Shown: piece by piece, positions 20,093 to 29,007 of the stretch
How positions within the stretch are numbered: the first letter of the stretch is position 1
Layout: each line of letters opens with the position of its first letter
Source: Tardiphaga sp. P9-11
GTDB taxonomy: Bacteria; Pseudomonadota; Alphaproteobacteria; Rhizobiales; Xanthobacteraceae
Reading direction: 5' to 3'
DNA: 64,000 nt
NCBI RefSeq assembly: GCF_008329525.1
Contig: NZ_NPKQ01000011.1
Coordinates: 1 to 64,000 of the forward strand
Program-made: the position numbers and the translations under genes
Notes under the pieces: model-generated
The model's input: the letters and a program-made list of their open reading frames with translations, nothing else
Databases searched by the model: none
What the model was told of the DNA's origin: nothing

Positions 20093-20992
20093 ATGCAGCA
20101 CCGAGCGGAACGATCCGGACCATGTCGCGCACTACTCACGTCGCTCTTCGCAAGTGCACTGTTGCTGGATGGCATATGCACCGCACTTGGCCAGACTGCT
20201 GCTCCCGCCGATGATCTCTCGATCGAACTGGTCGATCCGCAGGTACTGCGCGTCTGCGCCGATCCGCGCAACATGCCGTTCTCGAATGAGAAGGGCGAGG
20301 GTCTGGAGAACAAGCTCGCCGAGCTGTTCGCAGCCAAACTGCAGAAGAAGCTCGATTACGTCTATTTTCCGCAGGCGACGGGCTTCGTTCGCATGACACT
20401 CGGCGCGCATCGTTGCGATGTCATCATGGGCTTCCCGCAGGGCGACGACCTCGTCCAGGGGACCAATCCCTATTACCGGACGGCCTATGCGCTGGTGTCG
20501 AAGACCGGCGCCGGTCTCGATGACGTCACGACGCTGGATGACGCCAGGTTGAAGAGCAAGCATATCGGCATCGTGGCGGGGACGCCGCCGGCCACCAATA
20601 TGGCGGTCAACGGCCTGATGGTGAATGCGAAGCCCTATCCGTTGGTGATCGATACCCGCGTCGATTCATCGGCACTGGCCATGATCAAGGATCTCACATC
20701 CGGCGATATCGACGCTGCGATCCTGTGGGGGCCTATGGCGGGCTTCTATGCCAAGAACGCCAATCCTCCGCTTCATGTCACGCCGCTGGTCAAGGAAACC
20801 ACGGGGCCCCGCCTCGTCTATCGCATCGGCATGGGCGTGCGCTCCGCGGATCAGAACTGGAAGCGGCAGCTCAACCGGCTGATCCAGGAAAACCAGCCGG
20901 CCATCAACAAGGTCCTGCTCGATTTCGGTGTTCCCATTCTCGATGAGAACAATCGTCCGATCGGGCCGGAGGCGGCGGCCAAGTCGCCGTGA
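20093..20992 (+). CDS. xoxJ: XoxJ-like periplasmic substrate-binding protein
   Basis: A 299-residue secreted binding protein of the family linked to PQQ dehydrogenases (MxaJ/XoxJ). After the signal peptide, LRVCADPRNMPFSNEKGEGLENKLAELFA and VIMGFPQGDDLVQGTNPYYRTAYALVSK are the usual solute-binding motifs. XoxJ is thought to help activate or mature XoxF, not to feed a transporter. It overlaps the CXXCW gene by four bases (GTGA). It is separated from xoxF by about 6 kb here, not adjacent as in many methylotrophs. Confidence 0.85.
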   Translation: MQHRAERSGPCRALLTSLFASALLLDGICTALGQTAAPADDLSIELVDPQVLRVCADPRNMPFSNEKGEGLENKLAELFAAKLQKKLDYVYFPQATGFVRMTLGAHRCDVIMGFPQGDDLVQGTNPYYRTAYALVSKTGAGLDDVTTLDDARLKSKHIGIVAGTPPATNMAVNGLMVNAKPYPLVIDTRVDSSALAMIKDLTSGDIDAAILWGPMAGFYAKNANPPLHVTPLVKETTGPRLVYRIGMGVRSADQNWKRQLNRLIQENQPAINKVLLDFGVPILDENNRPIGPEAAAKSP

Positions 20993-21549
20993 CCATGCGT
21001 GACGCCGTCCTTCTCGCGATGGCACTGGTGATGGTCACGACGGCCCGGGCCCAGGATATTGTGGCCGAGCCGGATGACTATCGCACCGACAATTATCGCG
21101 CGCCGGTGCCTGCGACCCTGAAAGGCGCGCGCGTTCTCACCACCAGCGAGGCCGAGACAATCTGGCGGGACAAACGTGGCACTTTCATTGATGTCATGCC
21201 GCGTCCGCCGAAGCCGGCCAATCTGCCGCCGGAAACAGTCTGGCGCGACAAGCCGCGGCACAACATTCCGGGCAGCCTGTGGCTACCCGACACCGGCTAC
21301 GGCAGGCTGGCCACCCAGACCGAGGCCTATCTGCAAGACGGTCTCGCGCGCGCATCGGCCGGCAACCGTGCTGCGCTTCTGGTGATCTACTGTCAGGCGA
21401 ATTGCTGGATGTCCTGGAATGCAGCGAAGCGCGCGCTGTCCTATGGCTACAGTAATGTCGTCTGGTATCCGGAAGGCACCGACGGTTGGGAGCTGGAGGA
21501 TCTACCGCTGGCGGACGCTCAGCCTGAACCGCGGTCGCCGGCAAATTAG
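20989..21549 (+). CDS. PQQ-dependent catabolism-associated CXXCW motif protein (rhodanese-like)
   Basis: A 186-residue secreted protein with a rhodanese-like fold. The named motif is seen as Cys135-Gln-Ala-Asn-Cys139-Trp140, followed by MSWNAAKRALSYGYSNVVWYPEGTDGWE. The N-terminal hydrophobic stretch is a signal peptide ending TARAQ. A GTG at 20989 overlaps the preceding stop; an ATG two codons later is the alternative start. The two cysteines could form a redox pair or carry a persulfide. The family co-occurs with XoxJ-type genes. Confidence 0.85.
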   Translation: MTMRDAVLLAMALVMVTTARAQDIVAEPDDYRTDNYRAPVPATLKGARVLTTSEAETIWRDKRGTFIDVMPRPPKPANLPPETVWRDKPRHNIPGSLWLPDTGYGRLATQTEAYLQDGLARASAGNRAALLVIYCQANCWMSWNAAKRALSYGYSNVVWYPEGTDGWELEDLPLADAQPEPRSPAN

Positions 21550-21613
21550 GCCGTGCTTGGAACCATCTTCCGCGCCATAGTAAAAGACTCCCCTTGGCTG
21601 AGATTAAGACATC

Positions 21614-22966
21614 ATGCATTGGGCACTCAGGCTTTTCGGTTTCGTCGTCGGTGTTTTGGCCTTGGCGATATTGGGGCTCGGCGGTTGGATCGTCATCGCC
21701 CGTCAAGACGAATTACAGCTCGCCTCCGCTGCTGCGGCGAAGACCATCTGCTCGAACGTATTCATGGCCAAGCGCGAAGCGGATGCGATCTTGCGTACCG
21801 ACCTGCTGGCCCTCGGACATTCGATCTTCCGCCTCATGAAAATCGACGTCAGCGCCGTCGAGCAGAGCGTCGATGCCAGTCTTTTCGGTCTTTTCGCCAA
21901 ACGTCACGCCCAATATGTCGAAGGACGGGGCTGCACCAACGTCTTGAACGACCAATCTTGGGACCGCCCTGCCGCACTGCGACTCCCGCCAACCAAAGAC
22001 GCCGACATGCTCTGGCCGACCGGCGAGAAGGTGCAATTATCCGACAACCAACGTTTGCAGGCGGCGGTGAACGATCCGGTTTTGCAAGGTCCGGGCATGC
22101 GCGCCATCGTTGTCGTACACAGCGGGCGCATCGTCGCCGAAACCTATGGCCAAGGTTTCACCGCTTCAACACCCTTGCTGGGTTGGTCGATGACCAAGAG
22201 CGTCACGGCGGCCCTGGTCGGCCTGGCCATCAGGGACGGCAAGCTTTCGCTCGATCAGAAACATCTGTTTCCGCAATGGGCGGACGCCCGCTCGGACATC
22301 TCGGTCGCCGATCTGATGGCCATGTCTGGTGGACTGGAATGGAACGAAGATCAGGGGCGTCACACCGACGCGGGGCGCATGGAGTATCAGGTGAGGGATG
22401 CGGCGGCTTTCGCGCGGGACCGCGCGCTCGTCGCCTCACCGGGAACGACATTCCACTATTCCGGCGGCGATTCCGTCTTGCTGACGCGCCTCTGGCAGAA
22501 CGCGATTGGCGAGGCGGCTCTGTCTTATCCGCGCGAGCGGCTGTTCAACCCTTTGGGCATGAATAGCGCCGTTATCGAAGCCGATGAGGCCGGCACGTTT
22601 CTCGGCGAAGGCTTCCTCTACGCCAACGCGCACGATTGGGCGCGCTTCGGCGAGTTTTTGCGATTGGGCGGGGAATGGAACGGCCAACAGCTTCTACCGG
22701 CGGGCTTTGTCGACTATATGCGCTCACCTTTCCCGGCGTCCGATGAGGGCCAAGGCCCCGTCTATGGTCGTGGACAGCTTTGGTTGGCCCGGGGCCAAGG
22801 ATTCGATCTCCCCGCCGACACGTTTATGTTGCAAGGCCACCTCCGTCAGGTGATCGCGATCATTCCCTCGCGCAAATTGGTAATCTTGCGCATGGGATTA
22901 ACGCGTGAAGATATTGGCTTTAGCAACGCGAAGCTGCTGCATGCCATCGTCGCCGCCGGCTTTTGA
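21614..22966 (+). CDS. membrane-anchored serine hydrolase (beta-lactamase/PBP-like fold)
   Basis: A 450-residue protein with one N-terminal membrane anchor (residues 5-30), then a class C beta-lactamase-like domain. The nucleophile motif is SMTK (Ser192-Lys195), and the second motif is a YSGGD variant. The Lys-Thr-Gly box is not obvious; GHLRQ occupies a similar late position. Related proteins include esterases and 6-aminohexanoate hydrolase. Codon choice (TTGG, CAAGGC, TTT) looks different from the flanking PQQ genes. It is not a known member of PQQ clusters, so it may be an insertion. Confidence 0.75.
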   Translation: MHWALRLFGFVVGVLALAILGLGGWIVIARQDELQLASAAAAKTICSNVFMAKREADAILRTDLLALGHSIFRLMKIDVSAVEQSVDASLFGLFAKRHAQYVEGRGCTNVLNDQSWDRPAALRLPPTKDADMLWPTGEKVQLSDNQRLQAAVNDPVLQGPGMRAIVVVHSGRIVAETYGQGFTASTPLLGWSMTKSVTAALVGLAIRDGKLSLDQKHLFPQWADARSDISVADLMAMSGGLEWNEDQGRHTDAGRMEYQVRDAAAFARDRALVASPGTTFHYSGGDSVLLTRLWQNAIGEAALSYPRERLFNPLGMNSAVIEADEAGTFLGEGFLYANAHDWARFGEFLRLGGEWNGQQLLPAGFVDYMRSPFPASDEGQGPVYGRGQLWLARGQGFDLPADTFMLQGHLRQVIAIIPSRKLVILRMGLTREDIGFSNAKLLHAIVAAGF

Positions 22967-23006
22967 AGCTTGTTGGAGATATGAGTCCACGCCCTGGCAC
23001 GCGATA

Positions 23007-23615
23007 TTATTCCATCTCCTGCTGGATGGTGCGACTGAGCGCGAACAGCCGCTGGTCGATCAGCGTCGGCACCTCGCAGACGAAGGTAACGACGCGGCGC
23101 CGGTCGTCGAAGATGCGGGCTTCCCATAGCAGCTTGTTGTTGAGTTCGTCGATCTTCGCCTGATCGGGTGGCGACGCGTTCTGCAATGTCTGCAGCGCTG
23201 CCGTGTCGGCGCGGACCCGATCGGCTGCTTCGCGCTGCTTGCGCGTGACGCGTTCGAGACCGGCCAGCACCGTCGCTCGCTGCGCGTTCAGGCTGTCGAA
23301 CAACCCCGCGAAGATCAGTTTGCCTGCTTTGGCCTTGTCCGGCGATTGTGAGAGAAAGTCCGTGACAGCCTTCTGCGCTTCCTCAACGGGTACGCGTCGT
23401 GTCGCCAGACGTTCGACCAGCGCGCTGACCTGGGCGTCGTCCTTCCAGGCGCTGGCGACATCGTCGATCGGCGGTCCGGCCCAGACCGCAGCCAGCGAGA
23501 TTTCCGGCACCTTGGCCTGAACGCACGGCCAGTCGGGATAACGCGGATCGGCGGCCTGCGTAGTGCCCGACCAGATCAACAAGAGTGCTGTGATGACGCC
23601 GATCGGTCTGTTCAT
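23007..23615 (-). CDS. secreted hypothetical protein of the PQQ-associated ABC operon
   Basis: A 202-residue secreted protein. A signal peptide ends at TTQA-AD. The mature N-terminus has WPCVQAKVPEISLAAVWAGPP, the middle is predicted mostly helical (residues 60-160), and a second Cys lies in VTFVCEVPTL. It overlaps the permease gene start by four bases and is the last gene in the ABC operon. I do not know its function; the conserved placement suggests a periplasmic accessory of that transporter. Confidence 0.65.
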   Translation of the reverse strand: MNRPIGVITALLLIWSGTTQAADPRYPDWPCVQAKVPEISLAAVWAGPPIDDVASAWKDDAQVSALVERLATRRVPVEEAQKAVTDFLSQSPDKAKAGKLIFAGLFDSLNAQRATVLAGLERVTRKQREAADRVRADTAALQTLQNASPPDQAKIDELNNKLLWEARIFDDRRRVVTFVCEVPTLIDQRLFALSRTIQQEME

Positions 23616-24460
23616 GTCTCGCCCCCGGCTGGTGCCCGGCGGGCAAGGCCGCGGCCGGGATCGTAAGCAATGATTGCACCGATGGTGAAGACGGCGGTAC
23701 AGCCCGCGACCACGGCAAGGGAGACCCAGTTGACCTTGTCATAGAGCGCGAAGCGGATCAGTTCGACCACATGGGTGAAGGGATTGAACAGGCAGAGATA
23801 ATAGAGCATCGGGCTGCCCTCCTGCACGCGCCACAAAGGATAGAGCGCGGACGACGCAAAGAACATCGGGAAGATCACGAAGTTCATGACCCCCGCAAAA
23901 TTCTCCAGTTGCTTGATGCGTGACGAGATCAGCATGCCCAGCGATCCCAGCATCAATCCGGACAGGACCAGTGCCGGCAGAACAGTGAGATAGCCAATGA
24001 GCGGCGGAGCGATGTCCCAGAACCACGCGATCAGGAGAAATGCATAGACCTGCAGCAGGGAGACGACTGTCCCGGCCAGCAATTTGCAAACCAATAGGAA
24101 CCAGCGCGGCAGCGGACTGACCAGAAGCGTCCGCATATTCCCCATCTCGCGGTCATAGACCATCGACAGCGAGGACTGCATGCCATTGAACAATTGGATC
24201 ATCGCGATAAGGCCGGGCGCGATATAGACCTCATAGAGAATGTAAGTCTCGTAAGGCGGGATGATCGAGATACCAAGCACCTGCCGAAAGCCGGCGGCGA
24301 AAATGAACAGCCAGACCAGCGGACGCACCAGCGCCGAAACGAAACGTTCGCGCTGATGCAGGAAGCGCAGCGCCTCCCGCCACAGGATGCCGTTGAGACA
24401 GGTGACATAATTGCCGAAACCCAGTTTGCGATGCTCATGGGTGACGAATGTCGTGCTCAC
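23612..24460 (-). CDS. ABC-2 type permease, PQQ alcohol dehydrogenase-associated
   Basis: A 282-residue integral membrane protein with about six transmembrane segments and the ABC-2 signature region GNMRTLLVSPLPRWFLLVCKLLAGT. It matches permeases (PedC-like) found with PQQ-dependent alcohol dehydrogenase systems. ABC-2 permeases normally work in export. It overlaps the ATPase gene by four bases upstream and the hypothetical secreted gene downstream, so the five genes from 27445 to 23007 form one operon. Confidence 0.85.
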   Translation of the reverse strand: MSTTFVTHEHRKLGFGNYVTCLNGILWREALRFLHQRERFVSALVRPLVWLFIFAAGFRQVLGISIIPPYETYILYEVYIAPGLIAMIQLFNGMQSSLSMVYDREMGNMRTLLVSPLPRWFLLVCKLLAGTVVSLLQVYAFLLIAWFWDIAPPLIGYLTVLPALVLSGLMLGSLGMLISSRIKQLENFAGVMNFVIFPMFFASSALYPLWRVQEGSPMLYYLCLFNPFTHVVELIRFALYDKVNWVSLAVVAGCTAVFTIGAIIAYDPGRGLARRAPAGGET

Positions 24461-25278
24461 GATGGCCTCCCGCGCCGGTCAGCCGCCTCGGTCATGCTCC
24501 GGAAGGCGGTGTCAAAATTGGGAGCGCCGGTTTCGCCCAGGATCTGCGTTACGGAACCTTGTGCGAGCACGTGGCCGCCATGCAGCACGACGAGATCGTC
24601 GCTCTCGGCGATTTCGTCAAACAGATGTGTTGCCCACAGCACGCCAATGCCTCGTTCCGCGACCAGCGTCCGAACATGCGCAAGAATATCGGCGCGGGCC
24701 TGCACGTCGAGGCCAACGGTCGCTTCATCCAGCAACAGCAGCCGCGGCCGGTGCAGCAGTGCGCGGGCGATCTCGAGACGTCGCATCTGTCCGCCGGACA
24801 GATCGCGCACGCGGCTGTTCACGCGGTCGGCAAGGCCGATGCGCGCAATCACCTCGTCGCCGCGCAAGCGGGCCTCGCGCCGTGCGATGCCCTGCAGCGC
24901 GGCGTGATAAAGTAGGTTCTGCATGACAGACAGATCGAGATCGAGCGTACGTGGCTGAAACACCACGCCCAGCAGCCGCAAGGCATCGCCCGGCGTATCG
25001 CTGATGTCGTGGCCGAATACACTGATCCGTCCAGCCTGAATGCCGAACAACCGGGTGATCAGCGCAATCAGCGTACTCTTGCCCGCGCCATTGAGGCCGA
25101 CGAGAGCCGTGAAACTCGCCGGCGCGACGCCGAAGGAGACATCCGACAGCGCCCGGCGACGACCATAGCAATGGCTGATGCCTGCGACCGACAGAGCGAG
25201 CGTGACGGCCGGCACGCTAGTTGGCTCCGGCGCGTCGCGCGCGATCTGTTCAGGGCGGGATGTGTCGATCGTGGTCAT
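24457..25278 (-). CDS. ABC transporter ATP-binding protein, PQQ-associated
   Basis: A 273-residue ATPase. Walker A is GLNGAGKSTL, the signature is LSGGQMRRLEIA, Walker B is LLLLDEATVGLD, and the switch His is in LWATHLFDE. An unusual N-terminal 30 residues (before LALSVAGISHCYGRR) precede the ATPase core. It overlaps both neighbouring genes by four bases, which is consistent with a coupled export complex together with the permease. Confidence 0.9.
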   Translation of the reverse strand: MTTIDTSRPEQIARDAPEPTSVPAVTLALSVAGISHCYGRRRALSDVSFGVAPASFTALVGLNGAGKSTLIALITRLFGIQAGRISVFGHDISDTPGDALRLLGVVFQPRTLDLDLSVMQNLLYHAALQGIARREARLRGDEVIARIGLADRVNSRVRDLSGGQMRRLEIARALLHRPRLLLLDEATVGLDVQARADILAHVRTLVAERGIGVLWATHLFDEIAESDDLVVLHGGHVLAQGSVTQILGETGAPNFDTAFRSMTEAADRRGRPS

Positions 25279-26267
25279 GGCCGTGCCATGGCGACGCCCC
25301 AGGGCAATTCGCCAACCTGAATGGTCTTGATGACCTTCTGCGCCGTGACGTCGATCACCGAGACATCGTTGGAGACGCCATTGGTGACCAGCAGATATTT
25401 CTCATCGGGGGTAAACGCCATGTGCCAGACCCGCTGGCCCACCAGCAGATACTTGATCACCTTGTGGGTCGCCGCATCGACGATGGCGATCCGGTTGGCG
25501 GGGCCGAGCGCGATGAAGGCGGTCTTGGCATCCCGGGTCATGCCGATACCGACCGGCTGAATGGCTTCGCGCCGCAGACCGGGAATGTTGAACTCGATCT
25601 TGTCGGTCACCACCCGTTTGGCCGGATCAATCACGGACACGGTGCCGCCGATCTCGGACGACACCCACAGTTCGGAGCCGTCGCGCTTGAATTCGGCAAA
25701 ACGCGGACGCGCGTCGACCAGCACATTGGCCACGATCTCGCGCGTCGCGGTGTCGATGAAATGCGCCATGTTGGTGGTTTCGGATGTGTTAATCAGGATC
25801 TTGCCATCGGGACTGATCGCCATGCCTTCGGGCTCGACACCGACCTGCACGTCGCCCATGCGCACGCGTTTTTCGAGATCGATCACGGTCACCGTGTTGT
25901 CGTTCTCGTTGGCGACATAGAGAATCTTGCCGGTGGCATCCTGGGTGAAAAGCTCGGGGTCCGGACCGGATGGCAGCGAGTCGACCACCTTCTGGCTGGC
26001 GACGTCGATGATCTGGATGGTGTCGTCGTCGCCGACCGCGACCAGTACCGATTTGCCATCGCGCGTCAGTTCGATACCGCGCGGACGCTGACCGACCTTG
26101 ATGGTCGCGGTGACGGTCCAGCTGTCGGTGTCGATCACCGAGACGGTGTTGCTCTTCTCGTTCGACACATAAGCGAGAAAGGCCGATGCAGGCGCTGCTG
26201 TTGCAAGCCATATCGCCGCTCCACACAGCCAGACACGACACAGCATCTTTGATCTGTTCATCATCAT
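25275..26267 (-). CDS. PQQ-dependent catabolism-associated beta-propeller protein (YVTN repeats)
   Basis: A secreted protein of about 330 residues built from roughly seven YVTN-type beta-propeller repeats, such as FLAYVSNEKSNTVSVIDTDS, LYVANENDNTVTVIDLEKR and LLVTNGVSNDVSVIDVTAQK. The signal peptide ends at APASA. The ATG at 26267 overlaps the previous stop as ATGA, and one four codons upstream is possible. The family is found beside PQQ alcohol dehydrogenases and the ABC genes seen here. It may form a periplasmic scaffold or ligand-binding partner. Confidence 0.88.
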   Translation of the reverse strand: MMMNRSKMLCRVWLCGAAIWLATAAPASAFLAYVSNEKSNTVSVIDTDSWTVTATIKVGQRPRGIELTRDGKSVLVAVGDDDTIQIIDVASQKVVDSLPSGPDPELFTQDATGKILYVANENDNTVTVIDLEKRVRMGDVQVGVEPEGMAISPDGKILINTSETTNMAHFIDTATREIVANVLVDARPRFAEFKRDGSELWVSSEIGGTVSVIDPAKRVVTDKIEFNIPGLRREAIQPVGIGMTRDAKTAFIALGPANRIAIVDAATHKVIKYLLVGQRVWHMAFTPDEKYLLVTNGVSNDVSVIDVTAQKVIKTIQVGELPWGVAMARP

Positions 26268-27445
26268 TGCAGCCTGCATTTGCTTTCCGGACGGTCGATT
26301 CCGAGTGTGTCGAGTTCCGAGACCTGATGCAGGAAACCTTCCTGCGGCGAGACCGAAATCACCATGCGCCCGTCGACCAGCAGGATCGGTTGGCGTAGCT
26401 GCAGGTTCCAGTCGCGGATCGTGAGCCGCTGCCCCTTGAAGCCGGCGATGGAGAAATCGGGCGACTTCAGAAACGTCAGAATGGCGTTGCCGTCGCCCGA
26501 ATTCGTGCGGGACGCGGCTTCGCCGATCATGCGGGTCGCGAGCCATGCCTGCATGTCGCGCGCTGTCATGCGGCGCGAATTCAGTTTGTTGAAGCGGTTC
26601 TGGATCTGCACGGCCCCCCATTGATCCTGTGCGGCATGCCAACTGGTCGGCACCAGACCCGCCGATCCCGCGACCGGCCGCGGATCCCAGGTGCGATACG
26701 GCAAATAGGAGGCGAAGACTTCGCTCTCGTCGGCGGCGATCATGACGTCATAGGCCGGTGCCTGCTGTGTGAAGACCGGGATCTGGCGCTGGATCAATGT
26801 GACGCCACTATCGGTACGCCGCGCGCCGCCGGTATCCTCGAAGACACGTTCCTGCACGATCTTTGCGCCGAACCGCGCGGCTGCACGGCGATAGGCGTCT
26901 GCTTCAAGCCGATCGTCGTCATGCGAGCCGACCACGAGCAGCCAGCGTTTCCACTGCTTCCACACCAGATACTGTGCCAGTGCATCCGCCAGCATCGATC
27001 GCGTCGGCGCAATATGGATCACATTGGCCCGGCAGTCCGCCTCGCGCAGCCGATCGTCGGCGGCCCCCACATTGAACAGGATCCCGCCGCGATCACGGAC
27101 CGCGTCGGCCGCCTGTAACAATGCATCGGGCGGCAGGTCGGCAATGATGAAGGTGCTACGGCCAGCGAGATCGCGTACGGCTCCGGCGACGTCGTCGCCG
27201 TCCTTCACACGGACCTCCTCCAGCCGGAACTGCTGCTTCAGGAACCTGCCAGTGGTGTTGTTATCCTCGATGGCGAGCCGCGCGCCGGCGATGCCATCGT
27301 TCTCGGACGGTAATTCGACCAGTGAAAGAGTTGCCTTGATGCCGGCCTGACCTAGATAACCGATGCTGATCGTCAGCGGTTCGGCCGCCAGCGCAGACGA
27401 CGTCACGGCGCAGAGACTGATCGCGCCGATCAACCACCGTATCAT
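26264..27445 (-). CDS. ABC transporter substrate-binding protein, PQQ-dependent alcohol dehydrogenase system
   Basis: A 393-residue secreted protein related to type 1 periplasmic binding proteins (Leu/Ile/Val-type). Signal peptide MIRWLIGAISLCAVTSSALA is followed by LTISIGYLGQ, then GIAGARLAIEDNNTTGRFL, with the hinge-side LVVGSHDDDRLEADAYRRAA. The start at 27445 follows GGAGGGAA. It heads the operon that encodes beta-propeller, ATPase, ABC-2 permease and a secreted protein. The combination of an importer-style binding protein with an export-type permease is unusual. Confidence 0.87.
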   Translation of the reverse strand: MIRWLIGAISLCAVTSSALAAEPLTISIGYLGQAGIKATLSLVELPSENDGIAGARLAIEDNNTTGRFLKQQFRLEEVRVKDGDDVAGAVRDLAGRSTFIIADLPPDALLQAADAVRDRGGILFNVGAADDRLREADCRANVIHIAPTRSMLADALAQYLVWKQWKRWLLVVGSHDDDRLEADAYRRAAARFGAKIVQERVFEDTGGARRTDSGVTLIQRQIPVFTQQAPAYDVMIAADESEVFASYLPYRTWDPRPVAGSAGLVPTSWHAAQDQWGAVQIQNRFNKLNSRRMTARDMQAWLATRMIGEAASRTNSGDGNAILTFLKSPDFSIAGFKGQRLTIRDWNLQLRQPILLVDGRMVISVSPQEGFLHQVSELDTLGIDRPESKCRLQ

Positions 27446-27576
27446 GTTCCCTCCGGCTACTCCTCCCCGGCTTGGCACCGGCGAAGGGTCTCGTGGCTTG
27501 AAACATGAACCAATTATCGTAGCTTGCAACCTCGGATTCTGCCGACGCGTTGCATTTTAATGATGCGAGGTCCGTG

Positions 27577-28089
27577 ATGAGAGCACTATCGATCGCCATA
27601 TGGCTGCTTGTGACGGCGTCCGTAGCCCAGTCCGCAGAACTCAAGATGGCCGTCTTCAACTTCGAATTGCTCGATACGAGTCTCGATGGTGAGATAAAAG
27701 GCCCGCGTGCCGACGAGCATGAGCGGCTGCTCCATATCAGCGATCAGCTTCGCCATGAGCTCGGTCAGTCCGGCCGTTTCGAGCTGCTGGATATGTCATC
27801 CCTCAATGTTGCGGCGCAAGGCCGGAACTTGCAGGCCTGCGGCGGCTGCGACGTCCAGCTTGCGCAGCAAATCGGCGCCGATCTCGTCGTCACCGGCGTG
27901 GTGCAGAAGATTTCCAACCTCATTCTCAATATGAGAATCTATCTGCGAAACGTCCACACCGGTCGGCTCGTAACGGCCGTGAACGCCGACATGCGCGGCA
28001 ACACCGACGAATCCTGGTCGCGGGCGACCAGCTATCTGGTTCACAACCGTTTGCTGGCGCCTAATTACGGCGCTCCCCAGCCGCAATAG
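27577..28089 (+). CDS. DUF3280 family secreted protein
   Basis: A 170-residue secreted protein (signal peptide ending VAQSA) with the pattern LKMAVFNFELLDTSLDGE and a CGGCD Cys pair near residue 90, then GADLVVTGVVQKISNLILNMRIYL. The family resembles periplasmic proteins of the TolB-N or CsgG-like fold and recurs beside PQQ-dehydrogenase ABC operons. The start at 27577 has GAGG seven bases upstream. It is divergent from the ABC operon and convergent with fghA. The function is not known. Confidence 0.8.
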   Translation: MRALSIAIWLLVTASVAQSAELKMAVFNFELLDTSLDGEIKGPRADEHERLLHISDQLRHELGQSGRFELLDMSSLNVAAQGRNLQACGGCDVQLAQQIGADLVVTGVVQKISNLILNMRIYLRNVHTGRLVTAVNADMRGNTDESWSRATSYLVHNRLLAPNYGAPQPQ

Positions 28090-28090
28090 C

Positions 28091-28936
28091 TCACCCTTTG
28101 AGCCGCGCCGCGTGCCAGCGCAGATGATCGGCCATGAAGGTCGAGATGAAATAGTAGCTGTGATCGTAGCCGGGCTGGTGGCGTAGCGTCAGCGGAATGC
28201 CCGCCTTTTCGCAAGCACTCTGCAGCAGTTCAGGCCGCAGTTGTTCGGCGAGAAAATTATCGGCGTCGCCCTGATCGACCAGCAATTCGGGGAATCGTGC
28301 CCCATCCTCGATCAGGGCAACCGCATCGTGTTTTCTCCACGCCGCTTTATCGTCGCCGAGATAGCCACGCAGCGCCTTGATCCCCCACGGCACCTGCGAC
28401 GGCGCCACGATCGGAGCGAAAGCGCTAGCCGCGCGATAGCGATCAGGATGACGCAGCGCAATGGTCAGCGCGCCATGCCCGCCCATGGAATGGCCGAGAA
28501 TCGACTGACGACTGCTATCGACGGGAAATTGATCGGCCACGAGCTTTGGCAATTCCTCGGTCACATAGCTCCACATGCGATAGTTGCGCGCATACGGCTC
28601 CTGGGTAGCATCGACATAAAAGCCGGCGCCCAGCCCGAAGTCATAGGCATTGTCGGCGTCGCCGGGAACATCAGCACCGCGCGGGCTGGTATCCGGCGCA
28701 ATGAAGATCAGCCCCAGCTCGGCGCATGCGGCGCGAAAGTCGCCCTTTTCGGTGACATTGGCATGCGTGCAGGTGAGGCCCGAGAGATACCAGACCACGG
28801 GCAGCCTGACGCCATCCTGATGCGGCGGCACATAGACCGAGAATGTCATGTCAGTTCCGGTCGCGTGACTGGCGTGTTTGTAGACGCCCTGTGTGCCGCC
28901 ATATGATCGATTGAGCGAAACTGTCTGCATGGTCAT
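28091..28936 (-). CDS. fghA: S-formylglutathione hydrolase
   Basis: Hydrolyses S-formylglutathione to formate and glutathione, the third step of the pathway begun by gfa and adhC. The 281-residue esterase-D family protein has the nucleophile elbow GHSMGGHGA, the acid DQGDADNFL and the catalytic His in GYDHSYYFI. The oxyanion region WYLSGLTCTHANV is also typical. It lies apart from adhC by about 17 kb, but within the PQQ-associated module. Confidence 0.95.
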   Translation of the reverse strand: MTMQTVSLNRSYGGTQGVYKHASHATGTDMTFSVYVPPHQDGVRLPVVWYLSGLTCTHANVTEKGDFRAACAELGLIFIAPDTSPRGADVPGDADNAYDFGLGAGFYVDATQEPYARNYRMWSYVTEELPKLVADQFPVDSSRQSILGHSMGGHGALTIALRHPDRYRAASAFAPIVAPSQVPWGIKALRGYLGDDKAAWRKHDAVALIEDGARFPELLVDQGDADNFLAEQLRPELLQSACEKAGIPLTLRHQPGYDHSYYFISTFMADHLRWHAARLKG

Positions 28937-29007
28937 GACTTTACAGGTTGGATGCGGCAGCGATACGACATCGCCGAAACACGTGATGTCTGGTCAGGGA
29001 CGCCCGG

